64,000 nt of DNA from Dermacentor variabilis (taxonomy: Eukaryota; Arthropoda; Arachnida; Ixodida; Ixodidae): contig NC_134568.1 of assembly GCF_050947875.1 (NCBI RefSeq), positions 202,459,729 through 202,523,728 on the forward strand. Reading direction: 5' to 3'. Every line of letters starts with the position of its first letter. Positions within the stretch are counted from its first letter, which is position 1. This document shows, one piece after another, positions 9,354 to 21,700 of the stretch. The notes under the pieces were generated by a model that made no database searches, was not told where the DNA came from, and was given only the letters and a program-made list of their open reading frames with translations. The position numbers and the translations under genes were made by a program.

Positions 9354-9640
9354 AATAATGATTATTCTTTCTTAGCGAAACTACGGTAATTACCTACATA
9401 CCCGTGTACATACAATACACTGTCTCTACCTGTACTAAATATGGTCGTGAAATGAATCGATACTTACTTCTACAAGTCCTAAACTCCGGAGCCACATTGA
9501 AATAGTGTGCAATTATTGTATTATCACAAAAATTGTACTTTTTGGTAGTATTGTATTATGTATTGGCTGTGGGATATGTTGTTTGTGCTACTGTGGCTTC
9601 TCTCTCGGGACTGAAATAAATTGACTTGACTTGAATATTA

Positions 9641-10657
9641 CTTGAACACGCGCTATTGAACGCGTCTGGCTTTACTCCTGTGAAACGTGCACAGATCCAT
9701 CTTTTGTTTTTTGTTTTTTTGTGTGCCATTTCCTGTGGCGGACTATAGGTTCTATCGCTGCAAACACGGGGTGTTGGTTTCCTTGACAGGCTCGCAGCAG
9801 ACGCAGCTCTCATAAGGAAGACAATTGCAATCAGAGTAGCTTAAATTAGAACGTACCAGCGTAAAAAAAGAAGGAAAGAAAAAGTAAGAGAAAAAGAAGA
9901 AACAAAACCGCCGTAACGCAATGGTTGTTGCACCGGTGTGTATTCTCTTTTTCTCTTTGTCTGCGTCGTTCTTGTGTGTGTGTGAGAAAGAAAGAAAGAA
10001 AGAAATAAAGAAAGGAAGAAAGAAAGAGCGAGAGAGACAGTTCTGTGTTCCTCATGATGTGCTCTTAAACTTTGCTAAGCTTCCTTTGTTTGTAGTGTTT
10101 ATTGTGATTCTTCTGCTCCAGGCAGGCGGGAACTGCGCGTGCGCACTGGGCTCCTTGCACGCACGTGCACGGTTGCAGTATAGCGGCAGCGGTGTGGTAA
10201 AGTGCCCTCATCCTGCGGTGTCCTGAGAAAGTACTGAGAAAGCAGCTAAATTGTACAGCCGTATATCCATCGTACCTCAAACGCAAGTTTTAGGATTACA
10301 TGACTTGTCAACATATTGCGTATACTGGACTAAATTTGAAGTCTGACTCTTGTCCGGGGGCGAATTAACGACGAAGCCTCGTGCGTGCATGTTTATTCGT
10401 CCTCTTGCTGACGACCATTCTTCTCGACATCGAAAGATGGGGTGCATCATTTCATGGAAAGCCTTTGTGAAAAGCATCAAAGCCGCTTAACGTTTGGCGT
10501 TTGAAATCGGCGTTTGAAATCGCTAAGTGACAATGAGGTCAGTTTGCGTCTCTCTCCGAGTCATCGAGCAGTGCGAAAACAACGAGAGGCTGAACAGACG
10601 CCTCGGAGTCAACTGAGGCCATGCGTACAGTAGCTTCGTTTTTTTTTCTGTTTTTTT
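9641..10657. other. anonymous DNA with (GAAA)n tract
   Basis: The only clear feature is the purine-rich (GAAA)n-like tract at about 9985-10036. The remaining frames are short. Confidence 0.4.
9985..10036. repeat. (GAAA)n-rich simple repeat
   Basis: GAAA/GGAA units with small interruptions, ending in a short GAGA tract. Confidence 0.85.
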
Positions 10658-10697
10658 ACAGCGAAGCTGTTGGCCTCTAGTTGGTCGGTATTTTTGT
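10658..10697. repeat. dispersed repeat with ACAGC-GAA-GCTGT hairpin
   Basis: ACAGCGAAGCTGT forms a short hairpin followed by GGCCTCTAGTTGGTCGG and a T-rich stretch. The same sequence with few changes is at 50952-50994, and the hairpin alone recurs at 44007-44020 (ACAGCGAAAGCTGT). The family is unknown to me. Confidence 0.6.
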
Positions 10698-13600
10698 GGG
10701 GTGGCTCCCCCAAAAAATAGTACCGCCGCCTAGCGACCGCGGGTATTCAGACAAACCCCAAATGGCAGCTAGAAAAGGGCTTTGTCTTTGACTTTCCGCG
10801 TAACAGAATTATGTTTTCTCGTATATTCGTATCGCGATCCTCAGCTATCACGTCGGCAGCTAGTGTACAGGTCGTACGTTACGCATTTTTCTGACGCAAT
10901 TTACTTTTAAACATTTAATTTAGTTCAACAATGCGCTTGGCGGAGGGCCTAGAAGGAAGGGGATGTGAGCTGCACTTGTGCACACGTGCGTGCACGCGTG
11001 GCGTACGTCGCTTGTGGTGCCTGGGTAACTTCGTCTAACGTCACTTGGGCTGGTGACACTTGTCTCACGTCGGCAACGGCTTCGCTGTACATCCACTTTC
11101 ACAGGTTGGAATGGGGGCGGAATTTTTTGTCAAACTTTCGACTGCGATTAAGGCCTCACATGAATTGTGCGCATGTTCTATTGAGTTGTACGCGAAAAAA
11201 CCACAACTATGCCCCTCTGCTTTTGTAATGCGTCGTTGTTTTGGCGTGAAATGCAGCTTCAACGCGCCAGTACTGTTAGAATGGGCGCCCCAACTTATCT
11301 GATGCGGCCACACCATCCTTTCTTTTAAGGAGGTCGTAGAGGCACCCCCGCCAGTCTCGACGGACACGCGAGAATGGTTGGCCGCCTTGCGGATCCAGTC
11401 GCTGCTTGCCTTAGCGCGTACAGTGGTTGCGTCGGGGCCTAGCTTCTGGACAGGTGTTTTCTACGTAGATATCGCGCCTGTCGCCGTTTTTCAAAGTTTG
11501 ATAAGGCTGTCTCGCCCGCGGGCAAAGTTCGGCGCCCGATATCGCTCGTGGGTGAAATCAGAATGGAGGTCTTACACGACTGCGATGCTTCGGATGCGTG
11601 TCTAGCCTCTTTGCCATGGACGAAAAAGTGAAGTGGGCGACACTGAAGGAAAGGTCGAGGCCGCCCGGGGAAGGGCTTGTTGCTGTGTATACCTTTGACT
11701 TAATGCGCAGCATATCAATTTACTAATATGAAGGCAAACTACGACTATGGGAGCGGTAACTGCTTCGCAAGGCACATGACAGCTCATCGTGCACTTCAGA
11801 GTGAGATGAGTTGTTTGGGTGATGCGTTACCCGTATCTTGAAAATTAGCTTTAATGTACCAAAAAAAGGGAAGAAAGTCGGGTTACTCCTTTCCAAGGAA
11901 TCAGCCATGACCCGAGTTGTAAACATGTATTCTGTGAATCTTTTATTGTTTTTCATTCACAAACCCTAAGTTTACTAGAAAGGTATTTTTATTGTGATTT
12001 TTTTACGCGAATCAGCTTACAAGCAAAGGCGCGTGCATGATATTTCTTCTCTACATATAGGGACCTTGCTTTTCGAACACTTCTCTGTACAACACATTCT
12101 ATGCGACACTCCTATGTATTATTTAGGCGTAAACGGAGGTTCGAGGCTGTCTTTTTAAATGAAGAAGATATTACGCTCACATTGAAACGAAAACCGACAT
12201 GGTAAGTTCTGCCCACCGTATATGACTACATTTAATTTACCGCCATGCATTTCTTTTTGTTATGTCACGTCGTCAAAAACGCTTTCGAAACATGGTGCAT
12301 GGTCCATATTTCCTGTATATTCAAGCAAACAGAATCGTCTTAAATATAGACGAACTAGCTAAGTCTTTTTGTTCCGTGAAGCGCGAAGCGTAACTGACCA
12401 AACATGAGCATACTTGAGTTTAATATCGAGGCCAGTGCTTGTGCACGAACGGTGACGCAAACTCCTAGTGCGATTATAATGCCAACATGCCATAGGCATA
12501 GTTTGCCGACACTGGTGCGATGCCTACGGTGTGTCTGCTCCGGTGATTTCTTTCAGCCAGTGACGTATAGAAGTGTTCGATTTCGTAGCTTTCAGCAAGT
12601 GTCATATAGTATGCGTGGTAGCCCATAGGTTGCACCTTTCTGACCAGTCGTGTGTTTTGAAAGAACGAGAGTGAAGAAGTAGGGTGCGCGCACTTCAATT
12701 CGACCGTGATCTGGGGTGCTCTTGTGGACATTGCAAAATTCCGCCACATTGTCGAATTCGTCATTTTGCCAGGTTTGATTGGTTCGCAGGGCTGCTGCGG
12801 CTCTCTGGTTGGCTCAAAGCGCCTCCATTACAGTATCTAACAATATGATGGAAATTGGCAGTGTCCAGAATACCACCACAGGTTTGCTTTACCCGACTGG
12901 AGGGGGGGGGGGGGCGGCGGGGTCAAGAATGGGAATAATGAAGGCACCTAGAATGGAGAGAACTAACGCTGTTATCATACGCAAAAGGCTGAGGACGTCG
13001 GCGAAGGGGGGGGGGATATAATAACTTGTCTAAAGCTAGTGGATTTAGACAGTTTAGCACGGCTCATGTGGCTTTCTGTGCTAGCGCGAAGAGTCGTCAT
13101 GGTGTAGGACCTTTTGGCAACGACAAGGCCCAATAATGCAGGCTGTCTGACGTCGTCACAGGACCACTTAATTTCGTAAATCGTGCAATCGCAGAGGATA
13201 AAGCACACTCAAACGGAAAATTTGTGTAACTAGCAACTTCTAAAACACCGTGCCAGGGACACTTCCAAGCAAGAACTTATTGGAATCATACATTAATAAC
13301 CGACTTATTCGCATACGAAGGAAAAGAAAACGGTGCCATGCACATCGTGTGCATCCCTTTTGGCAAATGAGAAGCCGGTCTGTCGTGGTGCCACCTTTTT
13401 CATTTTTGTTATCGCGACACGGACAGCCTGCACTATATACCCGTGGTGCTGGCTGCACACCACCGGTAGTGCAAACTGGCTGCGCAACGGTACTGCCGAC
13501 TCTCACTGGGTTGCTTTTGACCAGTGGCGGCGCGTTAACAGGCGTATGTCACGGTCGCACGCCTAACCATATCCGGTCGTCGACAGTTTTGACAGTGACG

Positions 13601-13893
13601 GAGGAGATTCACGCTGCCGCTTTGAGAGCCCACCTCGTGTCTTGTTTGAATGTGCAGAATAAGTGCGACTTTAAAACTGTAATGTTTGGACTGAACAGAC
13701 ATGAACGCGGTGATTTGCATAAAGCGCTTGCTCATTCAATGAGGGTACAGCCTCACGCGACACGGGAATTATCGCACGAGCATAGACCAATTCAACAACA
13801 GCACCGCCGTAGGGTGCTTTTGTCCTCCCAGGGATCGAGTTTGTTTTTCTTTCTCCCTCGGTTGCTATTTTCCAGCCAGAATAATATTTGCTA
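10698..13893. other. anonymous DNA
   Basis: No recognised transposon or gene. G-runs at about 12901-12914 and 13007-13015 are long enough for G-quadruplex formation. A 226-codon open frame at 13250-13930 on the plus strand lacks any recognisable domain and is low-complexity at its end (RVLLSSQGSSLFFFLP), so I do not call it a gene. Confidence 0.4.
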
Positions 13894-14060
13894 CACTGTA
13901 AACACAAATGAGCCCATATGGGCGTTTTAACAGTTGATATGCCATTTTTTCCCCCTAGCCTAAAATGAGTACTCCCACGAGAAGAAGTAAAATAAGCTAG
14001 AACCATTATTATACCCCCGACCCCATTTGAAGGGCCATTGCGGTTGTAAAATGGGGGTTT
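13894..14060 (+). repeat. possible MITE end beginning CACTGTAAAC
   Basis: TACACTGTAAACACAAATG is followed by GCCCATATGGGCG. The mirror image of this end occurs at 29080-29121 (CCCATCTGGGTG ... TTTACAGTG|TA). Both interiors share blocks such as CCCATTTG and AATGGGGGT. A shared end flanked by TA suggests a non-autonomous DNA transposon, but I cannot define the other end of either copy. Confidence 0.35.
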
Positions 14061-14229
14061 TTAAGGAATAACGGTGGCGTACGGGAAAGTGGGAGTGTTG
14101 AAATACACCCATATCTGAGACGAGCCAAATAGAGAAAAGAATAACTCAGCCGTGACCAACAAGGCAGTGAGCCGCAGCGGCAATTTGAGTAGGTTTATTT
14201 CTGCAGTCAGATTCGAAATATCCCGCGCG

Positions 14230-14447
14230 ATGTGTGTCGGCGCTGTTTTTCTGTTCGGAGTAGCCGCGCCTTGGCGCTGCACAGCACGCCGAAAGTCGGA
14301 ACGTCGGAACTACGCGCGGAGGAGCACAAGCCTTCGGAGCGCGCGCGCGTGCGTTGAAAGCCGCAAAGGAGCAGCCATTGTCAGCGACGGCGCATTCTTC
14401 TACCGTGGTTGTTGTTTCTCACAGCTTTGAACCCCCAAGACTCCACG
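14230..14447 (+). promoter_or_regulatory. candidate first exon A with splice donor (CpG-rich)
   Basis: A CpG-rich stretch ends in the strong donor CACG|GTAAGTGA, with the intron starting at 14448. In otherwise AT-rich DNA this is the pattern expected of a 5' untranslated exon. I see no clear TATA box. No start codon is needed if translation starts in the exon at 16123. This is inference only. Confidence 0.3.
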
Positions 14448-15204
14448 GTAAGTGACTTTGAACGATTATTACACGTTATATGAGTGTGCATGTGTTCAAA
14501 GTGAGGAGACGCGCTGATATGACTTATTGAAGGTCTCAGTACAACATGTCGCGACAGGTGGCCGTCCAGAACCATTTTGCACGATCACTGTGTTTCTTCG
14601 AGCTTTGTCGTAATCGAGGCGACTTGAGTGCTTAGAGTCAAGCGGGTGTACTTTAAAAAGGGTATTTTACATGATGACGGACTTTGCCGCGTCTTTAATT
14701 GTGTGGATGTGAGCATTCGACATGTTCCCCGAAGCGCAAGCCACTACCATAATAGTTACGTGCAGTGCGAGGTGAGCTAAGCTTCGCCGCCTAACCGCGG
14801 CCTGAAAAATGTGGCGGCTCGTTAAGGGTTTACTGCGTTGCGCGTGTGTGAGTGTTTGTACAGCGATCATTTGAGCGAGAACCGGCGGCGCTTCTTCGTG
14901 CGCGGTATCTGCTAGCTGGCGCGTACGTGGCGCCAATCCCCTAGCTCGTGCGATTGTGTGCAGTAGGTCGCTCACTAAACGCGCATTGTGCAGATTTGCC
15001 AGTACGCTACGTGCTATCGTTTGTGTCTCTTCGCGCCCACATCGCTGATTGTGCAGGCAGTGCGCGACTGCGGCGCGTAGCATGTAGAGCCTGCGCCCGT
15101 CGACTTTGATCTGCGGGCGTGAAATGTCGGCTGCGCGTTTGTGGCATTAAAAGCGTGTGGTGAGCTTCCAACGGCACTGCGGGTCAACGCCGCGTGAGCT
15201 GCCG

Positions 15205-15317
15205 GTCAGAGTATAAGAACCTCTTTATTGTTAGCGTACTGCTTGGCGGTAACAGGTGTCCTGCTTGGGTTCAGATTACTGGATACGCCGTCACTTGAAC
15301 GGCGACGGCCGGAGCAG
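15205..15317 (+). promoter_or_regulatory. candidate promoter and first exon B
   Basis: A TATAAG box at 15212-15217 lies in CpG-rich DNA. About 100 bp downstream is the near-consensus donor GGAGCAG|GTGAGTAT (intron starts at 15318). If transcription starts about 30 bp after the box, this gives a first exon of about 75 bp, splicing forward to an acceptor such as the one at 16121-16122. It could be an alternative to the candidate exon ending at 14447. No RNA evidence is available. Confidence 0.35.
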
Positions 15318-16122
15318 GTGAGTATCAGTGGCGCCGGCACCTCGGCGGCCAGAAAACGATGCCTGTGCCGTGACGAGATATATCAATTTACGCGATAGAA
15401 TTGCCGGCGATGGCTCATACGGGCGCGTCGCTCCATGGCTGTGTTCTTTGCTGAGGCCGCCACTACGCCTGCCGTGCACCATACTACGATATATCTATAT
15501 AGTCGATGCTTGTGCAATGTTGTTATTCAACAGCTGGCGCTGTGCACTGGATACCTGGACTTGTTTAATGTTTAATTACTTTGCGGCTGTGCCATTGCGT
15601 ATTGGGTACAGATATTCAGTTTTGAATTCTAGGTGCCAAATCAGGATCATATCAGATCATATCATATCAACTCAGGATCATATCACACATCACAGCGTCA
15701 TCCTATATTGCACGAGTATGAATAACAAAATTTCTGCTGCGGGTGAGAAACCTGTGTCTGTGAGAAAAATGTGCTTGAAGTCCACCATTATCTTTTATAA
15801 AGAGGTACTACCTTGGTGTTTAATGTCAGTAACACTCATAAGTTATGCATCCTTTTGTGTGAAGTAATTTGTCTTAGAAGCCATTCATTGTAAGGGATCA
15901 GTAAACATCTCATAGCTTAAGTAGTGCATAAGTGCATGAGTTGGGCAGAGCTTTTAGTTTGTAAAGAGCAAAGCCATTAAGATATAAAATTTTGGCAAGC
16001 TCAGTTTAACAATAAGCTGACCAATATACAAAACCTAATGTGTTCTCCAAGATAAACTTGCCACCAGCTTTTTCGTGTTCTGTGTGATCATTGTAGTGTC
16101 AAATATTTCTCTTTTATTTCAG

Positions 16123-16228
16123 GACTGCGGTTGCGGCCGTTTCATTGCCAGCTGTGAGGATGAAGCAGCTTCATAGCCGGAGATCAGACGCCTCCCATCA
16201 GTTTCCCTTTTCAGCAATAGAGGCCTTG
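16123..16228 (+). CDS. candidate coding exon 1 (ATG at 16160)
   Basis: The acceptor TTTATTTCAG precedes 16123 and the donor TTG|GTATGC follows 16228. A 37-nt leader precedes ATG, then a 23-codon open frame reads MKQLHSRRSDASHQ and ends FPFSAIEAL in phase 0. The exon is more GC-rich than its surroundings. I do not recognise the protein. A 16-20 residue open stretch between weak splice sites can occur by chance, so this is a hypothesis. An alternative small exon with the frame LEYIMPDCGEAAEV lies near 17195-17263 but does not phase with this one. Confidence 0.3.
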
Positions 16229-18688
16229 GTATGCTCTTACCTAGAGTTTACTTTTTTTACCCTGTATGTTTTAAGTGCAATAGCTAGTTTAGTGGCATCA
16301 CTTAGAGTGATTGGTGTGACACCTGTTCCATGGGATGTATGCAGGTTATGCCATGTAACTTTAGCAAACTTAAAAAAATATGCAAATGCCACCTAGCTGC
16401 AGAGAACCTAGGTAATGTTGTTTCCTGTCTCTTGGAAATACTTGGATTTGCTGCATTTTGCCTAATTACCTAATTAGCCTTGATCAATTAATAAACTTAT
16501 CAAATATTATAATTAGATAAAAAGTTTCAATTATAAAATTGTAGAGCAACGTGAAAATTTCCCAGTACAGCTTTCTGTGGCTCAATATGTGCTGCATAAT
16601 GTTTTTAGGAGCATGAAAGAAGCCTGAGAATCTCGCAAAGTGCCTTGAGTGTGTGTGACAGCGCCTGTGTTGTGTTCTTCCTTCAGTCCTCGTCTTTTGC
16701 GCTGTACAATCATGTCGACCTTGAGTGGCCAGTCCTGTGGCAGTTTTGCATATATTTGAGTGCTTGCCCTGTATAGGCATGTGTGTTCGAGTAAGAAAAA
16801 ATACTGAAGGAGCCCAAAGTGATGTATTTCAGGACAAGTGTATGATGTAAATTGCTATGTAACAATAAAATAAGAAACTGAAACAAGACTTCACAGTAGA
16901 GGTATGCAGGTGTGTGCATCAGCATAATGATGAAAACTTCGTGCAAGTTTAGAAAAATATTAATTAGATTGGTTTCTGTCATTCTTCTCTATGACAAATT
17001 ATTGCAAAAATGTGCTCTCTACTATTGCACGACTAAAGATACAGTTCAAATACATCATTTGCTAGCACCTTCACATTCATAGCAACATAGAGAGGAATGG
17101 TTAAAAATTTGCTTTGCTTCTCTGTCCTTCATTTTAGGTCCTTCTCATGTTTGCTGAGCTTCTTAAAGTATCTTAGACACCTTCCAGGGTTTACAGGCAA
17201 CTTGAGTACATTATGCCAGATTGTGGAGAAGCCGCAGAGGTCGCAGCGTCTATAGTGGTGTCCGGTAAATGCAAGTTTCCTGCATGATGCATTATGCTCA
17301 GTACCAATTAGATTAAGTTATCATTTTAGCAAAAATCATTGTTTTACAGATATATATCAATGTGTGTCCAAAGAACTGCACTGTTTATAAGAGTTGCTCA
17401 TTCTCTAAGTCTACTGTCGGTGTTGTAAAATGCATGTTTGTTGGACAGCATAGTGTTTGGCCTTCAGCTGAAGGTAGTAGTGGCCAATTTGCATGCGCAT
17501 AAAGCTGCAGTAAGCCAAATGTGAAAAGATAAGGGCTAATACTAGCAAAATTTACACGTAAGCAAACTGTTTGATGCGATCCCTAGGAAAGTAAGCAAAA
17601 ATATAAGAATGTGCTTATATGATTAACAGTACCTATGCTTCAGGCGCATGGCTTTCTAGCGCCAGATTCCATAACATTTCATTATTTAACACTTTAAATC
17701 TATTTGCCCTGTTTATGTCTAACTGCTCTAAATTCGAAAATTTTTATTGATTGCACTGTGAAAGTTTTGGCCGTGACTTAAGTCACTGCCAGAATTAAAT
17801 TTATAGTTGTGGCTGTCCTATGTGTGATAACAAAAACCATTTTGGAACCAGGTGACTGTTATGCAATATGCTAAGTGTGTGTATTAGAACAGTCACTTAT
17901 ATTTTCATTGTAACCATGTATCAAGTATGTATGTACACATCTCGAAGCCATAGACTGTGTAATCTTAATTGAAGGTGTTATTGTGTGGAGTAGGTTTTTT
18001 TGTAAGCATTGTCTAGAATTTGCACTACATTAAGGTGTAGTGAAGCCAAGCGAAAAATATTGTTAACACAAAATGGCCAAAGTACATCCTTAAGAGTTTT
18101 AAGCGCATTTAGATGACTTTACAGCATGTAGTAAAACAAGAATGGGAACTGAAGTGCTTAATTTTTGTTCATTATTACCATATGGCACCAGCATGCAATG
18201 AAGACAAAAGAGGAAGACAAGTGAAGTGCACCAAAGGGCAACTCGCTCCTTATGGGAGCTGCATTCACATCTGCATGATGCATGCAATCTTTGAGTTATA
18301 GCAGCAGCTATCCACCTGTTCACTTTGTTGCACATTTGCATTGCTTATGTACTAAGGCTGGCCCTGGAAGTGTTAGGCAGTGCCACTCATGGCATTGGTG
18401 CTGCATGCAACACATGCTTCTAACCACAGATGTCATGTATTATGTGAACCTAAGTTCTTTTGAATTCATGTAACCCAAAAAAGTTCCATTGAAAGGACAT
18501 GCCATATTTGCCACCATTGCCATGAGTAGCACTGGCTGACAGTCACAGGGCAAGACGTTAACCTTGCTCAGCTATTGTGGAAAACTATTTTACATACAAA
18601 TGTGGTAATTAGTATACATGCCAAAAGCCTCACAGAATAAATTTTTTTACCTGCATCTTACAATGATTGTTATTTTGCTTTAACTCAG

Positions 18689-18757
18689 GATGCCTTTCCA
18701 CCTGCGTTGAATCCTGTGGCTGACCACTCCAACGATCTTGGCAGAATCGTTACACAG
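18689..18757 (+). CDS. candidate coding exon 2 (69 nt, phase 0-0)
   Basis: This stretch is bounded by TTTAACTCAG| and CACAG|GTGTGT. Only one of its three frames is open, and it reads DAFPPALNPVADHSNDLG then RIVTQ. It starts and ends in phase 0, matching the end of the candidate exon at 16228 and the start of the one at 25654. The family is unknown. Confidence 0.3.
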
Positions 18758-21700
18758 GTGTGTATTTTATTCTCAGTAGTGATATTTTGTAGTTTACGTT
18801 CGATGTAAATGCACAGATCGAATGAAAAACAGCTTAAAAGATGAGCTCACAGGCACTGTATCCAAACGTTTGTTAGGAAGGAAAATCTTTGTTACAAGTT
18901 GTCATTATAGCAACACAAGAAAGTGTGCTCGTCAAACCACCAGTACCTAGCAAGCAACAGCATTATACCATGGAAGAAGGCAAAACATCAGGCGAAAACC
19001 TGTACTAAACTGGGGACTGCATTAAGACGTTTTGGAGGCTTAAACTATTTATTGGGTTACTCTGTCTAATTGCTTGAACTGAACTGACATGTCCTGCAAA
19101 ACAGTTTGTATTCACATTTGATACAATCTACAGCAAAATGTGAACAAAGGGCTGCAATACTCTAAGGGCCTACTATTGAAGTAGCAACCAGTCTTCCCAG
19201 TGTACTGCAGCCTCAGGAAAATGATATGTGGTACACTGCACCACATGCACACACAACAAATTTTAATCCATTAGCATCTGTACACTGCGCTTGTGCAGGA
19301 CTGGGCAACTGGCTGTTTGTTCGTGACTGACACAACTACGTACTTCAAGACTGTATCGGGAAACCACCATCTTTTTCAGTCAGTGTAACAGTCCATAAAC
19401 ATATGGATTTCCATGAACATTTTGTCTGCCACGCTTTTCTTTGTCGTTTTTTTGCACTCCTGCTTTGATGGCTGTGAGACACTTCAGGCTGGCTGAAGAG
19501 ACAGTGGTAGCCTAGTAGCCGGCCTCGCAAAGTTATCTTGATTTTTAAGAGCCAACTTGCTTTGGGCAATGTTGAATAACACATCAAAAGGCACAGGAAT
19601 ATTGACAAGGTTAGAATGACTTTGAAAGAAGTTTATGAGGGTTCATTTTTAACTCTGATCTCTCTGCTGAGACCAAATCATGTCAGCTTTTAATGAAGCA
19701 ATGTTCAGGTTGGAAAACTGCAAGGCTGTGTGGATACTCAATATACTCAAACACCATCATTGCTTCGTATAGCTGAAGTTGCTCCATGACATCAAGGCAG
19801 AAGCAAATGACATGGCAAAGGAAAGGTTGGCGGAATGAGGACTCTTGGTGGCAATTATCTAGGTTCAAAGGCTATCGCACTGAGTAAGAAAATGTGTTCC
19901 CGATACAGCGTCAACATAGTGTTAATGCTGAACAAACTGGCACCATCTGCTTAGTCCTACACAAGCATGTGCACAGAAAGGGATGCCTGTTGGCCTTGAG
20001 GGCCACCACTGCAGGGATCAGCTGTTATCGCTATGACATAGAATGTGACATCAGATAATTATAGTTCACACCTTTGCTGCAGCTCGCTGGCTGGGTAATT
20101 GAAGCCTTGATTGTAAGGTTGAAAAGTTTCTATCACAAGGTGGCAATTTAGTTGCCAACTCTTACAGCATGGTTCACTGCTCAGTGCTGCAGTGCTGGAC
20201 ATATTCGACCAAGCCTGGTGCGAATTCTCATGACTACCCATGTTCAAGCTGCCGCTGGATACTTAGTTGATAAAGTCATTGAAAATGAAATTTGGTCATC
20301 AAAAGAGTCGTGAAAACGATGCACACAAGGCTTGTAGCGTGCTCACTTGGTATGGCATCAGTCAAAACACCCTGTGTAGAGATGCTGGCAGAAGTGCAGC
20401 AGAAGTGTGGATTGAGGAGACAAAAATATAAGCTATTCAAGTTCCACATATAACAGACCAATAATAAATCGTCGTTCAGCAAAAACTCTGGCAAAAGGGG
20501 CAAGCCGCACTCCCCATGACGAATTCTATAAAAACAGTACTGTTATTGCAGCAAAATTGCCTATAACTCTTTTGTGAAAGATCATGCCAACTGAATAACC
20601 AATATAAAAGCATCAAGTTGCTCCAATAAAAGCCTTTGTTACGCTACACACCAGACTGGGATGTAAGGTCTAGGTTGTTTTGTAGCCAAGATGCCCACAA
20701 GCAATGCCTAAAACATGTAAACACTTGGAATTAACTGTAATTAAACTGCTGATTAAACTGATTAACACTTCACAGCTGGTATCACAATGTTGTTTTCTAT
20801 GCCACAGAAAGATTCCAGCACGTGGGGGCCACAATTCTCCTAGAGGCCAATACAGACACAGGGTGCCAGCAAGCATGGACTAAAGATTTTTCCATATGCA
20901 TTGATGTAGTCTACCAGATTTGGTTTTCTTGGGGGCACAGTCATATTTGGGGTAACAATTTTCTGCCGGAATATTCATCGCAGGGAGCACTGCAGCCAGC
21001 TAAAGCGAGTTTCTTGTTCACACCTTGCCACACGTGTAGACTTGGCCCATTTTTCTAGGCACATTTGTTGGATTCAAGAAAGAACACAGAGTAACTTAAG
21101 AACTTTATTCCTTCTAGATTTAAGGCATGGGCCAGGTGTTAACCATTGTGTCAAATATTTTACCAAACCGGGAAAGATTCTTTCTTGAAAGTCTTCTCAT
21201 ATCAGCTTGATACAGTCCCTGGCTTAGTATGGGTGCATGTGCAGTGGCATCTTTTTTGGTCTGTTTAAAAGGTCGTTTTCATTTTGAGTGTTTGTTGCAA
21301 GGAAATCACAAATATATTTTCATTTCAGCAACCCTTGTGACATTACAGAATTTCTTTACATATTGCAACCAAGCTTATTTTTTAAACAAATGCCTTTCTT
21401 TCAGCATGAAAAAGCATCTTGCATGAAACAAGGCAAAAATGGCTGCTTATGCATTTGTACGATATTCCATCTGAGAGGGGTGAAAAGTAATAAAGTGTTC
21501 TACTTTCATAATTTTTCTACCATGTGTACAAAATTTCTTAATAGGAATGAAGCAAATTCACTTTTTGCACTAGCCTATTACAGAAACAAAAATGACGAAA
21601 AGCTTTTAAGGGGGCCCTCAGAGGAGCCCAGTCCGTACGTGTCTTCTTTTCTAGCACAGCCGTCGCTGCACATGGCTGTGAGTACAGCTGAGCACATCTG

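Larger units (their letters stand above)
4850..9640 (+). mobile_element. CR1/L2-like LINE (outer element of a nest), decayed
   Basis: This is a plus-strand APE-type LINE broken by later insertions. Its pieces are: endonuclease N-terminus at about 4870-5198, endonuclease continuation at 7413-7462, an RT N-terminal region from about 7490 to 7850, RT motifs at 8270-8510 and 8600-8850, a C-terminal domain at about 9030-9290, and a 3' end with AAATAAATTGACTTGACTTG near 9612-9632. Endonuclease and RT of one element lie in order on one strand with family-consistent sequence on both sides of each insertion. Several hundred bases are missing between the endonuclease and the region starting near 7490. 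There are many stops, so it is dead. The clade is inferred; no RNase H is visible in its own parts. Confidence 0.75.

Noticed and set aside
13250..13930. 226-codon open frame, plus strand
   Set aside because: The longest anonymous frame, but without domain, with low-complexity end, overlapping open frames on the other strand, and running into a repeat at 13894.
14667..15083. 138-codon open frame, minus strand, Ala/Arg/His-rich
   Set aside because: In CpG-rich DNA that looks like a promoter region; composition is that of GC-rich chance frames.
17195..17263. Possible exon with the frame QLEYIMPDCGEAAEVAAS
   Set aside because: It has fair splice sites, but its phase does not fit the neighbouring candidate exons. 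Kept only as an alternative.
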